Of a stretch of 64,000 nucleotides of DNA, positions 1 to 9,541 are shown one piece after another; the stretch's first letter is position 1, and every line of letters begins with the position of its first letter. The stretch lies in assembly GCA_963921825.1 (NCBI GenBank), contig OY997596.1, positions 15,939,001 through 16,003,000 on the forward strand, written 5' to 3'. Source of the DNA: Erodium maritimum (taxonomy: Eukaryota; Streptophyta; Magnoliopsida; Geraniales; Geraniaceae). Under the pieces are notes generated by a model. It was not told the DNA's origin. It ran no database searches and saw only the letters and a program-made list of their open reading frames with translations. The position numbers and the translations under genes were made by a program.

Positions 1-107
1 GTTCATTAAAATAAGTTATACAACTAACACAAGTACGTTTATGTAACACAACAAATTTTCAAATTAACATTTCAGAATACAAGAGGTGAAAAGGACATTT
101 CACTCAC

Positions 108-1177
108 CTGGACCAATTATCAGCTGGTGGTGGCTCAAAAGGATGGTTGATTGCAGATCTGGTAGGACTACCAAAAGTCATTTCATTCTGGGTAGGTTCC
201 TCCTGAGGTTTAACAGCGAAATGATTTTCACTGCCCGACAATGGAGGATAGAAACCATTCTGTGCCCAAGGATCATGATCGCTTGAACTGATAACAGGGC
301 TGAATGTCCCACCATTCTGGCCATTACCAAGAAAAACCTTCTGAGGAGAACGAGTGCTAGAAAGAATTTGGTCTTCATTTGTAAACAGCGATGCCATAGT
401 TTTCTGACTAGATGGGTGCAGAAAATCTTCCTCGCTTGATCTATTTCTTTCTGGGGATAAAAGCCAGCTAACCGAGCTACCTACTAATCCTAGACCATCC
501 TGACCAAGAGGAGAAGAGTTCCACATCTGCCACATCCCTTTATCATTAGCACTGGCATCTACAGCAGGAAGCCTATGCAGGTCTTGGTCCTTGAGTGTAT
601 TTGGAAACCTATTAGAATTGCTAAACTTTTCATCAGCAACACGTAACCGTGATATTGGAGACTCAATCGGAGATGGCCTATGGACTTCCGTCGAAGAAGA
701 CATATTGCTTAAAGCACGGGACCTTTTCAATCCTATGTCGTTTGCAAAGCCAGCCCCAAGATCCAACTGGAAATTATCAAGTGATTCTGAAACAGGTCCA
801 AGCAAAGATAATGGATCAGGAACATAACATGGATCCTCAAAAAGCTCTGGCTCCTCAGATAAGTCTCGAGGTCGTTCTCCGATACAAGTGAAAATAGGTT
901 CAATTGGAGGTGAAAAACCTAAACTAGTACTAGTACATCCATTCTGATAATTGGGCAAAGTGAATGGTGAAGGAAGCCCAAAATTGATTGGATTATCAAA
1001 TGACTGTATCGATGATGGTTGACGTGACAATGGTGGACTTTGAACTTCCGCCTGTGAGTTTGCATTTGGTCGGCTTATGACATTTCCATTGGTGGATGAG
1101 GGAACAGATGAAGACCGAGTAAATAGTTGTTGCCAGGATTTTTTTGGTGTTGTCATTGCCTGTGGTTCCAACAATAC
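108..1177 (-). CDS. NST1-like protein, second coding exon (gene continues off the left edge)
   Basis: The exon starts after an ATTGCAG acceptor at 1178-1184 and is in phase 0 with the first exon, so the intron is 1178-1647 (470 bp, AT-rich). It encodes 356 codons plus two bases, rich in Ser, Pro and Asn, with SP/TP pairs, and is probably disordered. It ends at a CAG|GTGAGT donor (exon end 108, GT at 107-106), so at least one more exon lies beyond position 1. The frame is open throughout, and the reading frame, splice sites and host-like composition all agree. I see no named domain in this exon. Bases 1-107 are intron with no coding signal. Confidence 0.8.
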
Positions 1178-1647
1178 CTGCAATGAATATCTCACGATTG
1201 TTACACTTATTTTCATTTCCTAAAGCATCGTTATAGCATACCAAATAACACCCTCAAGAGCACATTAGCATGATTGGTGGAGCATAACATTTAGCTTATT
1301 TGTTGCAAGGCTAACCAGAAAATATATTAGTCCCGATAAAAGCTTTGGCAAGTTGGAGGTGGAGTAGAAATTCATAATATAATATTAATTTTAATATTTG
1401 ACATTCAGGCATGATGAAAATTGAAATCAAAATGTCAATCCACTAACATAAGTTAATACCCTGGATGGGAGAAAGAACAGATAATGTTAAAAACTACCTA
1501 CAACTGGGAAAGGTGTGATGTTTGATTTTTGATGTGTAAGGTAGACAAGTGATATAATTCAGCCACTCTTTCTTAAGCAGTTGGTGGAAATACTCACAAT
1601 TCAATGAAAGCACATAAACTTGTAATTTTGGGAACATAAGGACTTAC

Positions 1648-3135
1648 AGGGCGGTTGATGCATTTATCATCTCCACTCATATTTGATTTCACAGCTACAC
1701 GTTCAGGTTGAACATAATCTTTCCTATGAACTGTATGGTTCTGATCTAAGGAACCATTAGACTTATTTTCTCTTGTAGCTGTAGCAGATGAGTTAGCAAC
1801 CTTTCCAAAGAAACTACTTCCACTGAACGCTTTAGACGATGACAAAAATGTACCCCTCATACGATCAAGGTATCTAGTTCCAGCATTTCCACGGCTAAAA
1901 TTGGTAGATGATATATTCTTAGTTCCATGTCCCATATCCACGCCCTGTCCCTTTACACTCTCTGCTCCAAGTTTCTGATGTTCCCGTCTATCAATATCAG
2001 ATCTCTTGTCAGAGTCCCGTTTACCAGCTTTTCTTTCCAGTTCTTCTACATCCGAGTTGCTTTTACTAGAGCCCTTGTCTTTCTCCCTTCTCCTTTCCTG
2101 ACGCTTCTTTTCTGCTTCCTTTTTACTATCTTTCTCCCTAACAGGTGGAGATCCCTTGCTGTGATCCTTTACAGCCTCCATTTTTTCTTCCCTTAGCTTT
2201 CTACGCTCCTCTACCAACCTTGCAACCTCCTCTCTCTGCTTCCTCTCTTCCTCCTCCAGTTGTTCCTTTTCTAACCTGGCCTGCCTCTTCTCTTCAGCTT
2301 TTCGTCGAGCTTTCTCGCTTCTGCTCTCTGGATACTCAGCTCCATTCTCGCCCCTCTTTGACAACATTCCACTGTGCTCTGCATCAGAGGAATCATCTTC
2401 CCCTGGTGAACTAATCCTAAAAATCCTCCTCCATAGCCATCTCAAGCTCAAGAAAAAAGATGACAGCAACTTGCAGGCAAAAATAAAAACACCAGAATAA
2501 GACTTCTCAGCCAAGCAATGTTCATCCCCTCCGAAAACCCCACTTGCATTTTTGTGCCAGTGACCAGACTTACCTGCAAAAGACCCACCTGCCCAATTTC
2601 CGTTCTCTGGCCAATCTTGTCCACACATCCATCCATTATCAGACCAAACCTTCCCATTAAAAATATTTCCACCCTTGCCAACCAACTCCTTGATTAACCC
2701 GGAATTGGAGATCCCCAGCCCAGGGGGAACGGGCAAATCCAAAACGGGCCTCTTGGAAATATGACCACAATAAGAACACATGAAACGACCACCACCAGGG
2801 TTCTGATCCCTGTATGGAGTCAGGCAATTCCGGCACCTCCTGGTAGCTGTTTTCCTAAGCTTCTGCAGCTCTATGGCTTCAAACCTCTTCCTCTCCCTGA
2901 GCCTTGCATTCCTTCTGACCCTCCAAGCAGAAAGCTGGGGCATCAAAATCTCATACCAAAAGAGAGTAACCAAAAGCACAAACACACAAGCAAGCCTAGG
3001 AGAGGTAATCTCGAAGCGGAAAGCAGGAGGCAAAAGCTGAGAAAGAGCCCATAGTCCTATGAGAGGAATAACTAACCAAGGCAGCATCGTCGCAACCCGG
3101 CGAGACCACCTCTGAATCACACACAGTATACACAT
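1648..3135 (-). CDS. NST1-like membrane/zinc-ribbon protein, first coding exon
   Basis: This 496-codon exon opens with ATG at 3135 and ends at a GTAAGT donor (1647-1642), phase 0. Residues 18-37 and 46-66 are two hydrophobic segments that look like membrane helices. Cys101, 104, 120 and 123 form a C-x2-C-x15-C-x2-C zinc ribbon, followed by a Gly/Trp-rich stretch with repeated G-W and N-G motifs. From about residue 255 the chain is dominated by Lys, Glu and Arg and should form a long coiled coil, then a Ser/Asn-rich part. The N-terminal 130 residues match what I recall of plant proteins named stress response NST1-like; that name comes from the charged coiled coil and is not evidence of function. 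The upstream ATG was chosen over Met17 because the recalled homologs share the first 16 residues. Likely an integral membrane protein; the role is unknown. Confidence 0.85.
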
Positions 3136-3735
3136 TATCTTCTAACCCGCGCCTATTTTATCCCGTCCCAGGAATCGCACAAACCCTAGAAATCAACCCC
3201 AAATGAAATCCCCAAGCTACGCCTCGGAGCAATGCCACAAAGTAAAAAAAAACCCTAATTCACCATCACCAGACAAAACCGATGCAACGATTCTGGCTCG
3301 AAGAACCCTAGAAAGAAAACAAAAAAGTTTGAATTCCGCAAACCCAGAAAAAGGATTAAAATATATATGTATTTCAGGAAGAAAAACAGGAATCAAAATC
3401 TCGAGAAATGGATGGATTAAGGGTTTTGCGGCAACGATAAGAGTTGCGATTATGGCGGTTCATGTCAATCGAAAAATGATTTGCAGAGAGAGAGGGATAA
3501 GAGTGTTACAGATTGAGGGCCATCCATGGCGATAAATGTAGAAATGGGAAGCCGGAACTCGGACCAGCGAATCGGGTTGGTGTCGGCTGAGTCGGGTCGA
3601 AGCGGTCCTCTTTGTTCTTACCACCGAAGAAAACTGTGAAATTAGAAAGACAGATTTGGGAGACCGAAACGTGAGAAGAGACGGAAATGGATTCATATAT
3701 CACAACCCCATTGCCGAACCGGGTTCATTCATAAC
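3136..3735 (-). promoter_or_regulatory. 5' untranslated region and core promoter of the NST1-like gene
   Basis: On the minus strand a TATA-like TATATGA lies at 3700-3694, about 560 bp upstream of the ATG. A CT-rich tract near 3480-3500 is typical of plant 5' UTRs. No protein-like reading frame is present. The placement of the start of transcription near 3660 is inferred from the TATA-like box only; a 5' UTR intron cannot be excluded. Confidence 0.35.
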
Positions 3736-4018
3736 CGGATAAGTTCCTACTTACCTCTTGGGTTGTTTCAATTCTAGGTAAAATTAATAGTAACTTTAAA
3801 GGTTGATTTCATGATTAACACTGATGCATCGTTTTTTTCCGAGGAAAATGATGCAATATTATAAGTTTAGAATCCAACTACATAGATATGTGACAGAGAA
3901 CATATTTTTTGACCACGAGAAAAGATCAGACATAGAACAAATTGTTCGTAATTTTTAAAAATACTTAAACCGTCACAGACGGTATTGGAACACTATAAAA
4001 GCAAGAAGGAAAGGTGGT
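3736..4018. other. AT-rich spacer, no feature seen
   Basis: Between the promoter region and the LINE relic there is no ORF, no repeat and no motif that I can support. Confidence 0.5.
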
Positions 4019-5631
4019 GGATAAAAAGATGAAACTGGAAGTCCTGCTCCAATCACGAGCGTGGACTGTATTAGTAGTAGGAGGTAAGGCTTCCGCTAGG
4101 TACCCCTCCTAGAGTCAGTCCCTAAAGCTTGATAAAGCTAACATTCCTCTTGGCGGGGCTGCTTGTCCACCCTCGCCTGATCATCCTGCGGAGCATCAGC
4201 AACAGTTCTATTTACTGCTCCGGTAGCAGCTCCAAGCGGAATGGGCGCTGAAACTTCAGTGACCCTGCCACCAAAGATTCGGTCGATCAGCAAGTTTTTC
4301 CAATCGGGATCTACCTTCCCGGTCTGGGTGCTTACCCGAGGGCCCATATGGTTAGATATAGTTCTCGGGGAAACACATGGGTTCCCTCCTCGAGACGGGG
4401 AGCCTTTAGATACAGTGCTCGGGGAAACATACCCCACAGCCGCTAGGGTACTCTATGATGGCATCTTTGTCCAGTTCGTTGCATAGGGCTTGGCCAGCTT
4501 GTCCTTGTGATACTCCATAATATAAGTATCGTATCTCGGTGTGCCTATTAGCTCCCTCTCAGTCCCACACAACGTGGTCGATCCGCTCATAGTTGAAGCA
4601 GAAGTTGGAAAGCTTGGAGTATGTGAGCTCGATCCTTACTAGGTCCGGAAACTCTTTGAACCGGAGAAGAAGACCCCTCCTAAGAGGGCGCTCAATAAGG
4701 TTCCAGTAGCGCACCTTCACAATACCTCCCCAGCACATCCTCCATTGGTCACAAGGGACAGCTATACAGACCCCCGGAGCGCCATCGATCTTCTCCCTTG
4801 TCGCCTTCGTCCGAACCAAGGGCGAAAGGCCCCGGGCATGGACCTAGAGTTGCATACGGTCTAATGCCAGAACGTTTCGGGCACAGGGATCCAAGTCTCC
4901 GAGCAGGAGAGGACGCTCGTCGAAGCACTAGGGCTCGTTACCCTGAACCCAATCCTGAGCTGCTCTCGTCTTGAAGTATAAACCAAACAAACTTTGGCTA
5001 AGATCCTTAACCATCAGGCCCTCCGTCGAACGCCCTCAAACAGCAGTGATGATTTGAAGGAGCATGTCCTTCCGAGGAGGCTTTACTGCCCAAAGCTTAC
5101 CTATCAACTAAAATTGCTATCAGGCAATGACAACGGAGTTGGCCAACGAGTATGGGACCACCACCTCCACCTCATCATCTTCCTCAAAGGAGAAAGAAGA
5201 GATTACATCTTGCAATGATGCCAGAGAGGCCTAAAGATCCGAAAGAACCGATGTCGCGGAGAAGGAGGCTCCTCCAAAGATAGGGTTGGTCGACCACGTG
5301 TCAAATCGGCTGATAACGTGATAATGAAAGGGGTGAGAGGGATCCTCTCCATATTAGGGATTGAACGGACCAATCCAAAGCTTCCGCTGCCGTCCTTGGA
5401 AGCTCCTCAGCCGGAGCTTTCCCACACACCGGGTCTCGTTGAAGCGGAGGGACGGTGGAAGCCCATCCTCAGGCCGAGGAATAGGAGTAGATGGAGAAGG
5501 CGGAGCAGTAAGGGGAGCGGGGATGAATGGGATCCTATCCCAATTAGGAAGACATCGACTCAAGCCCAACGCCTCCGCCGTCGTCCGTGGGGGGTAGAGA
5601 CGGTGGTATGTGACGGAGGAAGAAAAACAAG
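4019..5631 (-). pseudogene. Degraded LINE (L1-type) ORF1, C-terminal part, cut by the CACTA element
   Basis: Read on the minus strand, the frame around 5130-4850 gives a DUF4283-like pattern (a G-K-L-W-A-V-K start, then K-D-M-L-L-Q-I, G-R-S, G-L-M-V-K-D-L, L-Y-F, A-A-Q-D-W-V). It is followed at 4819-4559 by the segment that normally leads into the zinc knuckle of plant LINE ORF1 (R-P-L-R-R-G, then the Y-S-K-L-S-N-F-C-F-N-Y-E-R-I-D-H block). At 4437-4138 comes a Pro/Gly-rich tail ending at a stop. Several stops and frame changes make it non-functional. No reverse transcriptase follows and no poly-A-like tail marks the 3' end, so the copy is 3'-truncated. The N-terminal half lies beyond the CACTA insertion, at 16240-17050. 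Confidence 0.65.
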
Positions 5632-6060
5632 CACTACTGCAGAAATCGACTTAAGAGACGGATAAAATGGATCCGTGACCTAAGTTTTGGCCCTTAGGTC
5701 ACGGATACAGCAATCCGTCTGCCAAGTGAACCACCAGGCCGACGGATGCTAGATCCGTAGATAAGGAAACCCATATCCGTCGGCCAACTGGAAAAACTTG
5801 ACCCACGCATGCTGTATCCGTCAGCCAAGTGAAAAGAACTTGAGTGACGTATGTGCATCCGTCTGGCAAGTGCAAAAACTTGACCCACGCATGTTGTATC
5901 CGTCAGCCAAGTGAAAAGAGCTTGAGTGACGTATGTGCATCCGTCTGCCAAGTGCAAAAACCTTAGCCACGCATGTGCATCCGTCTGCCAACTGACAAAC
6001 CTTAGCCACATATGTTGAATCCGTCAGCCAAGTTCCTTGTATCCGTTGGTAAGGTGAGGC
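5632..6060. repeat. Left CACTA terminal and subterminal repeats
   Basis: About ten copies of a motif close to ATCCGTCGGCCAAG (variants with CTG or CAG in the middle) occur in both orientations. A perfect 14 bp hairpin stem lies at 5671-5684 and 5693-5706 with an 8-base loop. An 82 bp unit is duplicated in tandem (5792-5873 and 5874-5955). In En/Spm such subterminal motifs bind the TnpA protein and bring the ends together; that role here is inferred from the family. Confidence 0.9.
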
Positions 6061-6250
6061 AATATACGAAAGAATGTAACGGTATCCCGATAAACATAAC
6101 GACATTACACATGAAATATGTATGAAACAATGCGTATATAAAAAAACAGTTCATAGATAATGTGTTTGGAAACATTTGCCAGATAATGTGTTCACAGAAT
6201 CACAACATTAAACATAGTCATAAAAGAAAACACAGACACGCCTAATAGAG

Positions 6251-6615
6251 TTACAAAACAAACAGGTTTCTGATGACACGCTCCTGCATTTCTTTGGTCA
6301 CTTCCATCCAGTCCACAAAATGTCCAAACCACGCAGGCTCCGCTCTAGCTTGAAGGTCATTGTCTTGAACCTCGTTCATCCATTCCTCGTTCAACCACGG
6401 AGGGGTATGTTGCGGGCCTCCAACAGGGAGTGGAGGTATGTCCATACCTTTCTCATTCATCAGGTGAGAAATATAGTCGTAGCGTTGATGTGATTCCTGG
6501 ACACCCACGCTGGGGCAGCTGCAGCGTTGATTATATGTGGACCAGGTACAACTGTTCCCGCATTTTCACGTCGACGCCACCTACGCTCTAGTCTACGATC
6601 AGAGTTTGGTTCCAT
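6251..6615 (-). pseudogene. Short unrecognised ORF in the CACTA element, one frame change
   Basis: An ATG at 6615 opens a frame with an Arg-rich start (E-R-R-W-R-R-R-E). Near 6505-6490 the reading has to move to another frame to continue through an H-Q-R-Y-D-Y block to a stop at 6251. The second part is rich in Trp, Pro and acidic residues. The two frames overlap by about 50 bases, so this could be one gene with a frameshift or a short intron. It lies downstream of two other minus-strand ORFs. I do not recognise a domain. Confidence 0.35.
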
Positions 6616-6850
6616 ATATCCTGACTTAGTCAAAGAACATATTACAATTATAATCAATCCCAAATAATTAAGTCAAATCATACGCAAATAATATTCATAT
6701 AAACCAACACTTAATAAATAAAGTGAACAATAATTAAAACAACCGTTAACCATTCAAATTACAAAGTCATATAAAAAGTGCTATTAAAGTAAAAGTCATC
6801 CTTAACACACATCCGTTAAATAGTAGGAAATTAATATTCTAGCTAGGCGT

Positions 6851-7270
6851 CTAGTCTTCGTCCTCGCGCACAAAGTTGTCTTTCAGCCACTGCACGTACA
6901 CCCTTGCGTCATGCTTCGGGCCGCGCATGGAGGTGGCTCCATCAGATGTACCAGACTCTGAGAGAGCAGCAACCCTTGCATGAAGACGCCTACCTCTTTC
7001 CTCAAGCCTAGCTCTTGCAGCAGCTCGTTCAGCAGCAAGTGTTTGTCTTTTAGCAGCTTCTTCAGCCGCAATCCTTCGTCCCTCTCGGTTAATGAGGCCC
7101 AGTAACCTCATCCGAGCAGCTGCTACAGCTCTCGTGCGTGGCAAAGACGCTCTTGGAATGCTGTTGAATAAACGCATCATCTCAGCATACAAATCAGGCC
7201 CCACTTGTTGAGGTCCATCATATTCGTCATCTGGGATAATGTTTTCCCCTACGCTACTTCTGTCATCCAT
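6851..7270 (-). CDS. Unrecognised 139-residue ORF in the CACTA element
   Basis: Intact ATG-to-TAG frame. The start, M-D-D-R-S-S-V-G-E-N, closely matches that of the ORF at 7452-7766. It has an acidic N-terminus, then a long Ala/Arg/Glu-rich segment (roughly residues 45-105) likely to be a charged helix or coiled coil, and an acidic C-terminal end. It faces away from the transposase genes. CACTA elements sometimes carry extra or captured ORFs; I know of no named function to assign. Both being open and similar suggests they were coding recently. Confidence 0.5.
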   Translation of the reverse strand: MDDRSSVGENIIPDDEYDGPQQVGPDLYAEMMRLFNSIPRASLPRTRAVAAARMRLLGLINREGRRIAAEEAAKRQTLAAERAAARARLEERGRRLHARVAALSESGTSDGATSMRGPKHDARVYVQWLKDNFVREDED

Positions 7271-7451
7271 TGACTAAATGAAAGCAAGTCTTAGTACTAT
7301 ATCAAAACGAATATAGCAGAAACAAATTGAAACTTACGTATATTAGCATCATAAAATGTATTAGCATATTAATCACCGATTCATACAAAACGAACTTAAA
7401 TATAACCTAATTTAAACATCGTTCATACACTAATTAAGTAGTAAACTAGTC

Positions 7452-7766
7452 TCAGGACGGGCGCTTAGAAGTCGATCCAACAGACGGAGTCCGTCTTGCA
7501 CTTCGAGCAGTTTGTCTCGCAGCGGCGACCCTATCTCGTTCTTCCTTTTCCTTTCTAAGTCTATCTCCTTCAGCTGAAATCAGCCGCCTAATATACATGC
7601 GAGTCTTTGCCTCGTGCATCGAAGAAAGTCCCCTAGGCAATTTGTTCATCACTAAGTTCATTGATTTTTCCCAGTCTACTTCCGTCACTACGGGAACTTC
7701 TTCATCAAAGTGATCTGCCCCAGTTAGGCTGTTCTCCCCAACACTACTGCTATTGTTGTCATCCAT
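7452..7766 (-). CDS. Unrecognised 104-residue ORF, paralog of the 6851-7270 ORF
   Basis: Intact ATG-to-TGA frame. The N-terminus (M-D-D-N-N-S-S-S-V-G-E-N) resembles the neighbouring ORF. Both share the layout of an acidic start, a middle part with L-P-R-(A/G)-L and M-R/Y-I-R-R-L patterns followed by a charged K/E/R helix, and here a basic Ser-rich end. The two look like an old tandem duplication; they could also be exons of one gene if spliced. No known domain seen. Confidence 0.5.
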   Translation of the reverse strand: MDDNNSSSVGENSLTGADHFDEEVPVVTEVDWEKSMNLVMNKLPRGLSSMHEAKTRMYIRRLISAEGDRLRKEKEERDRVAAARQTARSARRTPSVGSTSKRPS

Positions 7767-9000
7767 CGAAAGGATAACCTAATACACACACGAATGAACT
7801 TGTTTTTCAGGATGCAAACATATCGTGCATTATATTACACCCTACTTTTCTAACTTTTTGAATCTTTGTCACACATGTATCGCATATTATTAAACCTTAA
7901 AATATTTTGAAACTAAACTTCCCGAAAACGCTTATTAAACACAAGGTTAATTATTTGTGCAACCAAAAATTCCTGAAACCTAAAATTATTGTGAAACTAA
8001 ATTGCCCTGAAACCCGTAGCTTAATTCTGCAACCCTACATTCTTTAAACCCTAAATTATGTTGACACTAAACTGCCCGGAAACTAGGGACGGCAATTGGT
8101 AGGGTATGTGTCGGATTTTGTGATACTCGTACCCTACCCGATTTTAATACCCAAAAGCTGATGAATACCCTACCCAATCTCTACCCATTGGGTTGGGTAT
8201 TACCCCGACTTGTTCATATGACATATGGGTTATGAGAAGACAAAAAAGGGGACCTAAGTAACCATTTCATATACATTTAAGTAGCAACAACTATGAAAGT
8301 TTACACACTTTGGAAACAAATCTAAAATTTTCTGAAACATTTAAAAGTATATAGACAGTCTAAGAATAAAAACTATACAATATAAGAAGACATACAGTGG
8401 TCAATACTCAATCTTTTTATATGAGATGTATTCAGCTTGATCTTAAGATAATATACGAATTTATTGTATTGCAGGTGTACATTTTGTTGTAACGTCGTTC
8501 TTTGTACATTAACGTACATTTTGTTGCACTGTCTTGGAGTATATATTTTTTGTCTGTTATGTACTACTTTTTCATACGTAAGCCTATTTTTCGTTGATGT
8601 GTAAATTTTGGTATTACCTAAAACAAATATCAGTTAAACGTTCTAGTTTTGAGCATTTTTCTACGGGCTTCCTAGCCGATGTACACACTATGAAAGTATC
8701 AACATTTTAAAATTTCTGAAACAAATCTAAAACCATGATAAATGTTTGTACAGATTTCAAACATACCTTCAAGTGAGGGAGGAGATGGAGGCGTTAGAGC
8801 AAAGATAGGAAGCAGGCGGCGTCGGGTGGAGGGCGGCGGCGGGTGGACGACGGCGGCGGGTGGACGGCGGCGGCGGGTGGACGGCGGCGGTTGGCGGCGA
8901 ACGGCGTCGAAGATGGCAGAGAGAGGCAGGGGCGGCTGGATGGAGAGAAGAGAGGAAGGGGGCTGTTGAGTCTGAAATGGGAGGAACTAGGGTTCGAGGG
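7767..9000. other. Region between the diverging CACTA gene sets
   Basis: AT-rich to about 8760, with no ORF of note. Around 8780-8920 lies a GC-rich run of imperfect GGCGGCGGGTGGAC-type repeats; ORFs read through it on either strand are low complexity and not supported as proteins. The position between minus-strand and plus-strand genes suits a two-way promoter or 5' UTR. Confidence 0.4.
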
Positions 9001-9004
9001 AGTT

Positions 9005-9165
9005 AAATACTCTCTCGTCTTGGCGGATGGATACGCACATCCGTCGGTCAAGGAAAAACGACATCGTATCCCTTAATGGACGCGTCCAGGGCTGAAAACG
9101 GTACCGTTTTCTATATCTGTTTCAGCTGGCCGATGGATACATGCATCCGTCGGCCAAGTGTTTTC
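9005..9165. promoter_or_regulatory. Internal copies of the CACTA subterminal motif upstream of the transposase gene
   Basis: Two head-to-head motif pairs (near 9020-9050 and 9127-9160, each GGATGGATAC or GATGGATACA facing a CATCCGTCGG) lie 380-520 bp before the transposase start. Between them is a perfect 18 bp palindrome at 9094-9111 centred on GGTACC. Since the same motif sits at the ends, binding here could let a TnpA-like protein control transcription; this is inference from En/Spm. Confidence 0.5.
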
Positions 9166-9541
9166 CGCTGGACAGATTCTCAGCCACTCAAAAAACTTTA
9201 CCTTCTCTCCCATCTCTTTTTCATCTCCCAACTCTTTCTTTCTTTCTTCCCAAATCTCTTTTTTCTCTCCCACCTCCATTTCTTTTTCTCTACACAAGAT
9301 TCCCATTTGTTTGTCACTATTGAAAAGAATCTTTTGTCTTGTTCGATACTGACAACATTCGTGGCTCGTGTTGGTACTGACAACATTCGTGGCTCGTGGA
9401 AGGTGCTTGAAGCTCGATTATGGTACGTATGTTTATTACTAAAATTTTGTTCCTCTTGTTCTGTATATCGATCTATTTATTAGATATTGTGTTCAATAGT
9501 TGTTAGTATTGACTGTGTATCAGGATATTGATAAGAGTTGG

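Noticed and set aside
8742-9076. Gly/Arg-rich ORFs on both strands near the CACTA GC-rich region
   Set aside because: They overlap each other on opposite strands and come from trinucleotide-like repeats.
5632-9165. Two CACTA elements joined, because end motifs occur near 9.1 kb
   Set aside because: No CACTA terminus or target duplication is found there; the internal motifs are better explained as control sites.
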